Below are positions 45,320-54,800 of a stretch of 64,000 nucleotides of DNA, piece after piece. Position 1 is the stretch's first letter, and every line of letters starts with the position of its first letter. The stretch comes from an uncultured Flavobacteriales bacterium (GTDB taxonomy: Bacteria > Bacteroidota > Bacteroidia > Flavobacteriales_G > Salibacteraceae). A program made the translations under genes and the position numbers. The stretch is taken from positions 248,001-312,000 of the forward strand of contig CAJQLE010000002.1 of NCBI GenBank assembly GCA_905479105.1. The letters are read 5' to 3'. The notes beneath the pieces were generated by a model, which saw only the letters and a program-made list of their open reading frames with translations, ran no database searches and was not told the DNA's origin.

Positions 45320-46364
45320 CAATAATATCGTTGATGTTAAAATCTCTCTTGGCAATTGTTCCGACTAAATCTAAATACTTCATGGGAGAAATACCAACAC
45401 CGCCCGTGCGTTTGGCAACTAGATCCTCTTCCTTAATCAATGCCCCTGCTTTTATAGTTCGAGCTGCGACTAAATACTTTTGAAGCGACTTTCTTGTATG
45501 CATTTCTGAGTTTGTTGGTTTTTTTTCTGATGACCCCAGAAACAATTCAATCCTTCTTACTTCAAGCACAAACTCTTTAAGTTGAGCTGGATCGAGAGAT
45601 GCTCTATGATCAGGACCGTCCGCTAACTTATCTATCGTAAAATGCTTCTCAACCACTTTTGCTCCTTTTGCCACGGCATATGGTGCTGCTCCTAATCCTA
45701 CACTATGATCTGAATATCCAACAAGCCCGCCAAATTCTGCACCGTACGTATCCATCACATTCAAATTAGCTTCAGAATCTTCGATTGGATAATTGGCAGT
45801 GCATTGAAGAATTACGACATCCTTATTGAATTCGTGAATGGTTTGCATTGCACTCTTAACCTCATCCAAAAAAGACATACCAGTAGAGAGTAATATTGGT
45901 TTTCCTGTTAATGCAATTTTCTTGAGAAATGGAAGGTTAGTTGTATCTGTAGAAGCTACTTTATACGCCTCGACTCCAAGCTCTTCAAGCTGACCTAAGC
46001 TAAATTTATCGAATGGGGTAATCAGAAAAATAATTCCTTTTTGTTCGCAATAATCTTTGAGTTCCTGATACTGGTCCTTGCGCAATTCCAATTTCTTCAG
46101 CATGTTAAACTGAGATTCACTAGCTGAAGTTGTCTGCTGCTGGTAAGGGGCTTTTTCGACCGATTCGAGTATTAGATTTTCAGTCTTAAAAGCCTGAAAC
46201 TTCACTGCATCGGCACCGCTTTGAACAGCTATATCAATCAGCTCTTTTGCAAGATTCACATCACCTCCGTGATTCACACCTGCTTCCGCAATAATAAACG
46301 CAGGGTGATCATTTGAAATAACCTTATTACCTATTGTGATATGTTTTGAAAAAGAATACTTCAT
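45312..46364 (-). CDS. NeuB-family nonulosonic acid synthase, copy 2 (canonical)
   Basis: Condenses phosphoenolpyruvate with an N-acylated hexosamine to make a nine-carbon nonulosonic acid (sialic, legionaminic or pseudaminic type). About 350 residues: NeuB barrel with IIAEAGVNHGGDVNLAKELI, DAVKFQAF, TPFDKFS, LQCTANYP and GYSDHSVG, followed by a C-terminal SAF antifreeze-like domain (about 285-350). Key residues look intact, including Lys of VKFQ. The ORF track starts 30 codons earlier; ATG at 46364 gives the normal start and lies 4 bases after the stop of the other neuB. Confidence 0.92.
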   Translation of the reverse strand: MKYSFSKHITIGNKVISNDHPAFIIAEAGVNHGGDVNLAKELIDIAVQSGADAVKFQAFKTENLILESVEKAPYQQQTTSASESQFNMLKKLELRKDQYQELKDYCEQKGIIFLITPFDKFSLGQLEELGVEAYKVASTDTTNLPFLKKIALTGKPILLSTGMSFLDEVKSAMQTIHEFNKDVVILQCTANYPIEDSEANLNVMDTYGAEFGGLVGYSDHSVGLGAAPYAVAKGAKVVEKHFTIDKLADGPDHRASLDPAQLKEFVLEVRRIELFLGSSEKKPTNSEMHTRKSLQKYLVAARTIKAGALIKEEDLVAKRTGGVGISPMKYLDLVGTIAKRDFNINDIIDA

Positions 46365-46368
46365 GAAA

Positions 46369-47409
46369 CTATTGCTTAACAATTGAAAGGATAATGTTCT
46401 GATTTTCCTTAATGTCTGAATTAAGAATTTTTCCTTCAATTTTTGAAAATTCAATTGGGGGAAGTCCAGGGTTTTCGTTCCTCACGAATTTCACATCAGT
46501 CCTATGCAAAACAGACCCTTCGCTTAAATCTCGGTTAGCCACAATACTCTTTTTCTGAAACTTACGGTATTTCAAATCGCTTGCACTAAAGTCCTTTATT
46601 TTGCTTGTCCCAAATGCTCTGAACGCCATTTGAACGTCATTTACGTACTGCTCAAATTCCTTTGGTTCCAATGCTGCCTGATAATCAATCCCTTTTTCCG
46701 AACGATCTAGGGTTATGTGCTTTTCTAAAACTGACGCACCCAAACCGATTGCCACTAAATCTGCCTTTAAACTAAACTCAGAACCACCTTCGGTATGATC
46801 AGCATAGCCTACCTCATAATCTGGAAAAACACTTCTTAAAAGATTAATTCTGCTGATATTAAGATCGTCAATGCCTGTTGGGAAGTTCTGAACGCCATGC
46901 ATTAAAATAATATTCTCCGCCCCGTTTTCCTCCAATGTTGCTATTCCTCGGGCAATTTCCTCCATGGTAGACGCCCCAGTGCCTAGAGTCAGCGGAATTC
47001 CAGATTTCGCCACCTCGATAAGTACCTCAGGGTTAGACAAATCAGATGAATTCAGTTTAATTCCATCTGCACCCAAAGATGCAGCTAGCTTAACACTCGG
47101 CACATCATATGTGCAGACAAAAACTTGAATTCCCTTTTGCTTACCGAAATCGAATAACTCTTTCCATTGAGCATCTGAAAATGCAATATCACATAAGATT
47201 GTATAAGCTTCATGACTTGGAGTAACCGTTTCATCTGGTACAAAAAATTGTAGTTGAACAGCATCTGCATTTGCCTTTACAGAAGCTTCAATAAGTGCTT
47301 TCGCCTTATCAAAACTTCCATCGTGCGCGCAAGCCATTTCTGCAATTACGAAAGGCGAATTTGTTCCACCCAGGATTCGATTACCGAATTGAGATTTAAT
47401 TGGCATCAT
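46369..47409 (-). CDS. NeuB-family synthase, copy 1 (divergent)
   Basis: A second NeuB-type barrel plus SAF-like C-terminus, about 346 residues, clearly different from its neighbour. The N-terminal IAEMACAHDGS replaces the usual IAE-x-G-x-NH-x-G, and the conserved Lys of VKFQ is Gln here (DAVQLQFF). Other signatures remain: IKLNSSD, NFPTG, GYADHTEGG and EKHITLDR. ATG at 47409 overlaps the aldolase stop as TAATG. It probably joins PEP to an unusual aldehyde or sugar; whether it makes a nonulosonic acid is open. Confidence 0.88.
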   Translation of the reverse strand: MMPIKSQFGNRILGGTNSPFVIAEMACAHDGSFDKAKALIEASVKANADAVQLQFFVPDETVTPSHEAYTILCDIAFSDAQWKELFDFGKQKGIQVFVCTYDVPSVKLAASLGADGIKLNSSDLSNPEVLIEVAKSGIPLTLGTGASTMEEIARGIATLEENGAENIILMHGVQNFPTGIDDLNISRINLLRSVFPDYEVGYADHTEGGSEFSLKADLVAIGLGASVLEKHITLDRSEKGIDYQAALEPKEFEQYVNDVQMAFRAFGTSKIKDFSASDLKYRKFQKKSIVANRDLSEGSVLHRTDVKFVRNENPGLPPIEFSKIEGKILNSDIKENQNIILSIVKQ

Positions 47410-48326
47410 TATACCCAAGAGTTTTTTTTCAAAATTTCTTTTAAAACTGCCACTTCGTTAGGTGTTGTCTGTTTCATTGGCTTACGTTCAAAAGGCTGCA
47501 TATGATCTGTAATTGAAAGCATAGCCTTAAGGGCTGGATGCCATCCCATGGGGACAGTTGCTTGAAACAAGGGCAATTCAAGACCTTCAACGATTGATTC
47601 AGCTTTTGCATTATCACCGTTCATCATTGCGGCAAAAAACTCAAGTTCCAAAGACGGAACGAAGTTTCCAATACCACCTAAATATGCTTTTGCACCGCGT
47701 TGTTTGTCGCGTTTTAAATACCTGCTCATTCCTCCACCAGCGCCAATAATAATAGCTTTATCAGCAAGATTCTCCACCAACATATTGCTGTATTCTGGAT
47801 CTAGCGCTTCTTCTTTAACACCGCAAATTTTGTCCATGGACATTAATTTGGTCAAAAGCTCAAGAGAATACTGAACTGTTCCAGGACCCAAACCATTTCT
47901 CATCGGCATCTCATGGATCAAGATATTGCATGATGAATTATCAATTATTGATTGAAAGAATTCAATGATGTAATCATCACCATAATGACGTTCAGGATAA
48001 TAAGCCAGTAAATAATCTGCTCCTATTTCATCAACGTGCTTTGCAAAATCAATTGCTGATTTAGTGCCTCCAGTAGTAGGATTAGCGACAATACTAATGG
48101 CCTTTCCTGCCGCAGCTTGAGCAACCACTCTATTGACGTTTTTACATTCTTCTGTCGACAATAAATTATATCGACTTGTGCCCACAGTAGTCATCACATT
48201 TTTAATGCCTGCATCAACTAAAAAGTGTGTGTATTTTTCCAATGCGGCATAATCCACATTTTGATTTTTATCGAATGGCACTGGTATTGGAATAACCGGC
48301 CCCGTAATTTTATTCAAGTCTTTCAT
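47409..48326 (-). CDS. Dihydrodipicolinate-synthase-family aldolase, atypical active site
   Basis: A class I pyruvate-type aldolase fold (DapA/NanA family), 305 residues. The Schiff-base Lys is present in GVKEEA at about 171 and the carboxylate-binding region in TVGTSRYN near 47-54. The usual catalytic Tyr of the Y-N-x-P-x-R motif is replaced: ILIHEMPMRNG has His138. The family condenses or cleaves 2-keto acids and aldehydes. Its place between neuA and neuB, overlapping both, indicates a biosynthetic step rather than lysine synthesis or sialic acid breakdown. Product unknown. Confidence 0.87.
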   Translation of the reverse strand: MKDLNKITGPVIPIPVPFDKNQNVDYAALEKYTHFLVDAGIKNVMTTVGTSRYNLLSTEECKNVNRVVAQAAAGKAISIVANPTTGGTKSAIDFAKHVDEIGADYLLAYYPERHYGDDYIIEFFQSIIDNSSCNILIHEMPMRNGLGPGTVQYSLELLTKLMSMDKICGVKEEALDPEYSNMLVENLADKAIIIGAGGGMSRYLKRDKQRGAKAYLGGIGNFVPSLELEFFAAMMNGDNAKAESIVEGLELPLFQATVPMGWHPALKAMLSITDHMQPFERKPMKQTTPNEVAVLKEILKKNSWV

Positions 48327-49021
48327 TCTTGTTCTGAAATTTGTTTTGCTATAATCTCTGCAATTTGAAATTGATAAGGGTAATCGATATCGAATGACCT
48401 CAGTTGAGGCATTTCGTAGTACAACATTTTTTCATTGAAAAAAGTACCCCTGCGCTTAAACGCTTTAATTGATGCCAGATAAATTGCTCCATTCGGATGA
48501 TACTTCTTTTCTATGTTTTGACTTCTTGTGGTCAAATAACCATCCGTATTTTCCATTTCGACCACCTTTCCATCCCTCTTTTTTAGGGCAAGTTGAATAG
48601 GGAACTCATATTCTACTACTCCTATCAGGAACTCATTTTCTTTATTCTCGAAAAACAAATTGGCAGCTGACTGGACATCTTCAGCCGTTCGAAATGGACA
48701 AGTAGGCAACAACGCTGCAATATTGTCAAATTCGTTTTCTGCGTTGGTTCTCTCCAAATACTCTTTAACCACCTGCACTTTTGTGACTTTATCGCCCGCC
48801 ATTTCCATTGGTCGTGCATCAACTTCTACGCCTTCTGAGATCGCGACTTGGGCTATTTCATCATCTTCTGTCGACACCACAATCTTATCAAAAACACCTG
48901 AATGCTTAGCACTGCGTATGGTGTAGGCAATTAAAGGGATACCGTTTAGAGGTAAAACGTTTTTTCTTGGAATTCTCTTTGATCCTCCGCGAGCGGGGAT
49001 TATGCAGAGTGTTTTATTCAT
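48323..49021 (-). CDS. neuA: Acylneuraminate-type CMP-sugar synthetase
   Basis: Cytidylyltransferase of 232 residues that activates a nonulosonic acid with CTP to the CMP-sugar. The CTP loop IPARGGSKRIPRKN at the N-terminus, LLPTCPFR and the late SFDIDYPYQFQIAE (metal-binding Asp residues) are NeuA/PseF family features. It is the first gene of the seven-gene operon and overlaps the next gene as ATGA. The actual sugar could be legionaminic-, pseudaminic- or a new type; neuA is used in the broad family sense. Confidence 0.9.
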   Translation of the reverse strand: MNKTLCIIPARGGSKRIPRKNVLPLNGIPLIAYTIRSAKHSGVFDKIVVSTEDDEIAQVAISEGVEVDARPMEMAGDKVTKVQVVKEYLERTNAENEFDNIAALLPTCPFRTAEDVQSAANLFFENKENEFLIGVVEYEFPIQLALKKRDGKVVEMENTDGYLTTRSQNIEKKYHPNGAIYLASIKAFKRRGTFFNEKMLYYEMPQLRSFDIDYPYQFQIAEIIAKQISEQE

Positions 49022-49041
49022 TATTTATTCTAAATCAAGCA

Positions 49042-49049
49042 CAAATATA
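49042..49049 (-). promoter_or_regulatory. -7 box for the neuA operon
   Basis: On the minus strand TATATTTG is an exact TAnnTTTG match, followed by TGC, 20 bases upstream of the ATG at 49021. No clear -33 TTG at the expected spacing. The divergent PLP gene starts 139 bases away. Confidence 0.45.
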
Positions 49050-49160
49050 ATTCTAATAAACAGCTCTAACTTATGCTCAAAAGCCTAATATCAAATGCGC
49101 GAAAATTGATTGAATAACTCTGAAGAATAAGAATTTAATTTGCACTTTGGTCGAAGAACT

Positions 49161-50555
49161 ATGAGCGAATTAGAAAAGGTTATTACAGAGGGCGGGGATG
49201 AACGCATAGAGTTGAAAGAGAATGGGTTGAACAAATATTTTGTTGATCCGAGAACTTCAAAAGGTCACTTAAACCGTGGATCTTGCACGTGTTCTGCACT
49301 ATCCGTTGATGTCAGAACAAAAGTCAGCACTGTATATAATCGCCTTATAACCAACGAAGTATCTGTAGAAGATATTCGAATTAAGCAGCGGTTTCGAATC
49401 AAAGCCCTATTGCAAGATTCTTACACAGACGATTTCAACATTTTCTTCGCGCCATCAGGAAGTGACTTGTGCTACTTCCCTTTGATGTTTTCTCAAATAA
49501 AGAATCCTAATAAGCCAATACTAAGTCTCATCACATGTCCTGAGGAATTAGGAACGGGCTCAATACTTGCGAATACTGGTAAATTCTTTTCAGATAAAAC
49601 TCAAATTGAGAAAAGTGTAAACAAAGGCGCTCCGCTAAAAGCTGACCTGCACGTTGACTCAATACTGTTCCCTGCGAGAAATGAAGATGGGTCAATAATT
49701 GACCACAAACAGGCAATTTATGATGCAATTGATGAACATCGAGACACCCATCAAATCATTGTAAACCTAGTGATAGGAAGTAAAAGCGGTATTGAAGACA
49801 ATATTTCCATCATTACAGATGGTCCTGCTGATGTAACGTGGGTAGTTGATTTATGTCAAATGCGCGCTACACCTAAGCTTTTCAATGAGTTGCTAGCTAA
49901 GAATTGTCTTTTAATGATTACAGGGTCGAAGTTTTATCAAAGCCCGCCATTCTGCGGTGCATTGTTGGTTCCAGAGCGCTATGCTAAAGAGATAGAGCAT
50001 GGAGATATTGATAGCTCGCTGGTTGAAGGATTTGATAAAATATATTCAAAATTTGATATCCCACCTTCTTATAAAGGGTTACGTACTAAATTCCCCAGTT
50101 TTGAGAATATAGGATTTACACTGCGATGGGAGGCGGCAATATGTGAGTCGGAATTACTTGCAAATTATAGTGAACGAGATGCAACCTATGCAATCAGCAA
50201 TTGGAATAAGCACGTTAAAGAATACTTGGAAACAAAAGAACTCTTTAACATAATGGTAGATCAAGATGTAACGAATAGATCCATCATTTCTTTTAAAATC
50301 GCAAAAAATGGGCAGACGCTTACGAACGATCAGCTCAAAAAGGTTTATGAACATTTATGCCTTCATGGAAGTAAGTATTTCCCTAAATATGAGCGGCTTT
50401 CTACCGGGCAGCCCGTCACCTATGAGTCGTATTCATTCTTGCGAGTAGCATTGGGATCAACCAATATTAGAAAGCTCATTGAAGAGAATCACGACCTTTC
50501 TGATGACTTTAAACTCATTGATGTAATCGAGCAAATTACTAATGAACTCTGCTGA
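49161..50555 (+). CDS. Fold-type I PLP enzyme of unknown function
   Basis: A 464-residue protein resembling class V aminotransferases but with no name I can assign. APSGSDLCYF near 97-106 is the phosphate-binding turn, VVDLCQMRA has the pyridine-binding Asp near 230, and ITGSKFYQSPPFCGALLVP has the probable Schiff-base Lys near 257. The track begins at TTG 49140; ATG at 49161 is chosen. It is divergent from the neuA operon and overlaps the next gene, another PLP enzyme, by 14 bases. Joint action in making or attaching an amino compound is plausible but unproven. Confidence 0.8.
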   Translation: MSELEKVITEGGDERIELKENGLNKYFVDPRTSKGHLNRGSCTCSALSVDVRTKVSTVYNRLITNEVSVEDIRIKQRFRIKALLQDSYTDDFNIFFAPSGSDLCYFPLMFSQIKNPNKPILSLITCPEELGTGSILANTGKFFSDKTQIEKSVNKGAPLKADLHVDSILFPARNEDGSIIDHKQAIYDAIDEHRDTHQIIVNLVIGSKSGIEDNISIITDGPADVTWVVDLCQMRATPKLFNELLAKNCLLMITGSKFYQSPPFCGALLVPERYAKEIEHGDIDSSLVEGFDKIYSKFDIPPSYKGLRTKFPSFENIGFTLRWEAAICESELLANYSERDATYAISNWNKHVKEYLETKELFNIMVDQDVTNRSIISFKIAKNGQTLTNDQLKKVYEHLCLHGSKYFPKYERLSTGQPVTYESYSFLRVALGSTNIRKLIEENHDLSDDFKLIDVIEQITNELC

Positions 50556-51801
50556 TGACCATCTGATTTCATTAGAAACGGCAGCAAATTTAACCTCGGA
50601 AATTGTTGACCAAAGCCTTTTGGAAAGCCACGACACATCTTTTGTTGTGTATGACTACCGTAAACTTGAGGAGAAGTTAAATCTCGTAAGAAACTCTTTT
50701 CCATCATTTTGGAAACACGCTACTGCAATCAAAGCAAATCCTCTTGCAAAGATTATCAAGCACATTGGTCAATCTGGTAATGGTTTGGAAGCAGCTTCTT
50801 ACGAGGAGATTTGGTTAGCGCAAAAAGCAAAGGCACCATTTATAATTTGGGATTCTCCAGCAAAAAGCGAAGAAGAGATTTCTCTTGTATTTAATGAAGC
50901 TTCCAACATCATTATCAATGCAAATAGTCTTTATGAATTAAAAGCCCTGTGCGATCGCGATGCAAATGATAATATTCAACTAGGACTCAGAATTAATCCT
51001 GAAATGAGCCTCAGCTCCATGTCAAGCATGACAGTTGGATCAACAGGATCAAAATTTGGCGAACCGATTTCAAACGCTGCAGACATCGTCAACTACTTTA
51101 AGAAATCTGGATTAAACTTAGGATTGCACATCCACGCAAGTTCACAAAACAACAACTTAAAAGAATCAGTTTCAGCCGTTAAAAGGATTTGTGAGCTGGC
51201 TTTAGAAATTGGCCTTAACAGAATATCCTATATAGATATTGGAGGTGGATTCCCTGCTGATTACGGCTTCGAGAAAACAGTTGAGATTTCAAAGTATTCA
51301 GCGTTACTGAGAGACGAATGCCCTATTTTATTTAATGAAAGCGTTGACGTATATACAGAGTTTGGAAGGTACTATCATGCCAACGCTGGTTTTCATGTCT
51401 CTAGAATAAATGAAGTAAAAGCGTTCCCGAGTCAACAGACTTTGACTAATCATCTGGGAGCAGACATGTTTTTAAGAGAAAGCTATCAGCCAGGAAAGTG
51501 GGAACATCGCCTAGGTATCATGAACAAGCATTTCAAATTAATATCTGAAGCTGTCATTAAAACTGATGTTGGAGGTCCATTATGTTTTGGAGGTGATTAT
51601 CTGGCAAAAAATGTGTCACTTCCACCTGCCACAAACAAGGACTACCTGATCATTATGGATACCGGAGCAAACTCATTTGCCCTTTGGTCTATGCACTGCA
51701 GCAGAACTTTCCCTAAGGTCATAGGCATAAATCAAAACGGAACTCCATTCATTCTAAAAAAGCGTCAAGCGCTTGAGGATATTGAAAAGTTCTGGAGTTA
51801 A
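50542..51801 (+). CDS. Fold-type III PLP decarboxylase-like protein
   Basis: A 419-residue member of the diaminopimelate/ornithine decarboxylase family (alanine-racemase-like barrel plus beta domain). ATAIKANP holds the PLP Lys (about 64), LHIHASSQ corresponds to the HxGSQ-type motif, YIDIGGGFP binds phosphate, YTEFGRYY aligns with EPGRY, and GGPLCFGGDYL matches the catalytic Cys-Asp loop. Substrate pocket residues differ from lysA as I know it, and the operon partner is another PLP enzyme. It is therefore a decarboxylase of unknown substrate rather than clearly lysA. It abuts the M1-barrel gene with stops back to back. Confidence 0.85.
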   Translation: MNSADDHLISLETAANLTSEIVDQSLLESHDTSFVVYDYRKLEEKLNLVRNSFPSFWKHATAIKANPLAKIIKHIGQSGNGLEAASYEEIWLAQKAKAPFIIWDSPAKSEEEISLVFNEASNIIINANSLYELKALCDRDANDNIQLGLRINPEMSLSSMSSMTVGSTGSKFGEPISNAADIVNYFKKSGLNLGLHIHASSQNNNLKESVSAVKRICELALEIGLNRISYIDIGGGFPADYGFEKTVEISKYSALLRDECPILFNESVDVYTEFGRYYHANAGFHVSRINEVKAFPSQQTLTNHLGADMFLRESYQPGKWEHRLGIMNKHFKLISEAVIKTDVGGPLCFGGDYLAKNVSLPPATNKDYLIIMDTGANSFALWSMHCSRTFPKVIGINQNGTPFILKKRQALEDIEKFWS

Positions 51802-54800
51802 TTAAAAAGCTCGTTCGAAACCAATCAACCAACGAAAAGCTAAATACTCATCGCCCGCTGGAGGTCGATTCAAAAAGAGAGGCATATCAAATCGAATCTT
51901 TACAGGTTTAAAATCTGAAAAGCTTCCCCAACGTTTTATTTCGAGTGTCGCACCTGCTCCAGCATCAATCCTAACATTTGAAAATTCCAGATCCTCTGCA
52001 GTACGATTTATATTGATGATACCCGCATCCGCAAAAAGGTAAGTCTTCAATTCCACAAACCTTTTAAGCCCTCTGGCTAATGGCAGAACATCATCAAATT
52101 CCAATTCAGTATTAAAAGCAACCCCAGTATGCCCGACATATCCCAATCTAAGCAAGCTATCGCTATTAGTTTGTGGCATGAGGTAATTGTTGTATCCGCG
52201 AAGGTTTAATCCACCGCCCGCCTGGTATTGACCAGTAATATTAGATATAGAATAAACTCCTTCAGGCGCATAACCCATTGAACGCGTAAGAGGATTTTCC
52301 ATCATTTGTTCTGGACTAGCTCCAGCCGCATACAATTGCGATTCAGGTGCCCAATTATCTCCTTGTCCAAATTGACCAAACACTCTTGTTCTCCAATTAA
52401 AAACACTGAATCGATTATTATTAACGACATCAACATTTATAAAGCCATAGGAGTAATCAGACATAAAGAATGGACTCCTCAACTCACTTTTAATTACCCC
52501 ATTACTTTTGCCATAATCGTAGACATGCGTCAATTCCACCTTGGTGAAATTATTCCATTGCTGTGTATTCCAAAGGGTTGGATAAATCAAATAATTCAGA
52601 TCGCTTGAATTTGGTCTATACAAACCTTCAAGTCCCAATTTCAAATTGGTCTTATTATTAGGAAGGTCTTTTTCAAGATAAAAATCATTCGCTAACAGCC
52701 CTTCAATCCATTTAAACTCATACGTGTAGGACAATCCTGAAGAAATTCCTCTCAGTGGATCTGAATACTTAATGCGGTAATTGAATAGATTAAATGCATC
52801 TTGATCCGATACCGCAAATTCATCAGATTGCTGCAGTAACCCTGTACTGACCCATAATTGAGCTTCTAATTTGTGATATGTCTCCATATAGTTCCCCTTA
52901 AAAAACAAACCAAGTTTCAACCCATCATATCCATTATATAAAAGAGTGGGACTCCACTCCATAGCATAACTTTTCTCGAATCTATTTCCAGTAAAATCAT
53001 TAAACTCAAACGAAACCGGTGTCTCTGAAGAATTGTCCAATTGATATATATCTGCCAATCTTCCAGAAGGATCAATCACCACTTTATCGACATCCGCATC
53101 TAGATCAATTTCAACGTTATAATCCTTATTAAAATCACCCCAACCATACCATTTAGGAAGTATAGTGGCATCCGTATTCTTCTCGAAATAAGTATTGGGA
53201 ACATGATATTTATGTTCAACACCTTCATTATCTATAAGACTGAAATCAATGGGCATCTGCATACCTTTTCTACTTAAGCTGACATCGTACTTACCCTTCT
53301 TTCTTTTTAAGCTTTTCACCTTATAATCTATCGTTTCTTCGGTTTCTAGCCATTCATCAAAAAACCAATTCAGGTCAACCTTGGTATATTGAATAATACT
53401 TTCTCTGAAATCTTCAAAATATGGATGGCAAAATTTCCACTGATTGAAATAATGCTTCATCGCATCAAGGAAAAGTTCATCACCTAAAACGTATTGCAAA
53501 TTATAAAGCATAGTTGCCGTTTTAGAATATACCTGACCATAGAGATAAGGCTCCTTAAAATGATCCGAATGTGTATTTAATCTTGGACTTTCGCCTTGCA
53601 TCACACTCGCATAATAATACCCGTTATAAACCTGATGGTCTCGCACGCTTCGCTCTTCTTGGTAAAGCTTATTCAAGGTTTCCCCATGAGGATTGTAGCC
53701 TATGGTATCTCCTTCAATTGCTGTGATCGACCACGCTGTTAAAAACTGAGTAAACCCTTCGTCAAGAGATGCGCGGTAAGTTTCGTTGTTCCCAACCATA
53801 CCGAAAAACCAATTATGACCTATTTCGTGAGCGAACAAACTTCTGTAGTTTGGATCACCTCCGTCATCCAGTGTAAGCATGGGATACTCCATTCCGTCTC
53901 GGGCATCGGCTACAATCATTTTATGGTAAACGTATTCCCCAAAATCATTAGAATAAACATCAATAACCTTAGCTGCATAGTCGGCTGCGTTTTGCCAACG
54001 AGAAGCATGTGGTTCTTGAGCCAATGCATAGCAAATCACTTTGTGTCCGCTTTTCAATATTGTTTCAGACACTCCAATTCTGTAAGTTGGGTCTGCTGTC
54101 CAGGCAAAATCATGTACGTTTTCAGCATGAAATTTCCACACCTTTCTCATGGATGAGGTAGGAATAATTTCAGAGGGTTTTTCATTCCATGGCTTTTCAG
54201 CAAAATTTGAAATTGCTAATTTTTCCATCAAGTCACTCGGAAGAACTTCACTCCTATTCGATAAAAAACCCGTCCCATCCAAAACGTACTGTTCTGGCAC
54301 GTCAAGTTCAACATCAAAAGCACCAAAATCTCCGTAAAACTCTTGACCAAGGTGTTGATCTGTTGTCCAACCAAATTTATGGTCATAGACAGATATTCGT
54401 GGATACCAATGCACAACATTAAAATGCTTAGACCCCCATGCATTGTACATTTTCATTCTGCCATGTATGGGGCCGAATTGTGTTTGAAACGAGCAATCAA
54501 TTTTGGCAACATCGCCAGGAACCAATGGCGAAGCAAGCCTTACAAACATGATAGAATTGTCGTAAACAATCTCAACAGACATATCATTTACAGTGAGGTC
54601 ATTCACTCTTATCTTTTGAAAGAGTGTGTCTTCCTTTCCTGGATAAATGCCATTAAAATCTCCTGCATAAGAGTCTTTGTCAAACGCATTTTGATAAAGA
54701 TGGAATACTAACTGACTTAAGGTGTCTGGACTATTATTTGTGTACTCCAAATGCATCAATGCAGAAATCACATCCTTTTGGTCGTCAAGTCTTGCGTCAA

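Noticed and set aside
50542-51801. lysA (diaminopimelate decarboxylase)
   Set aside because: Fold and catalytic residues fit the family, but the partner is another PLP enzyme and several motifs are unusual, so substrate was left open.
54149-54711. Several plus-strand ORFs of 62-122 residues
   Set aside because: Antisense to the M1 peptidase coding region, low-complexity composition, no motifs.
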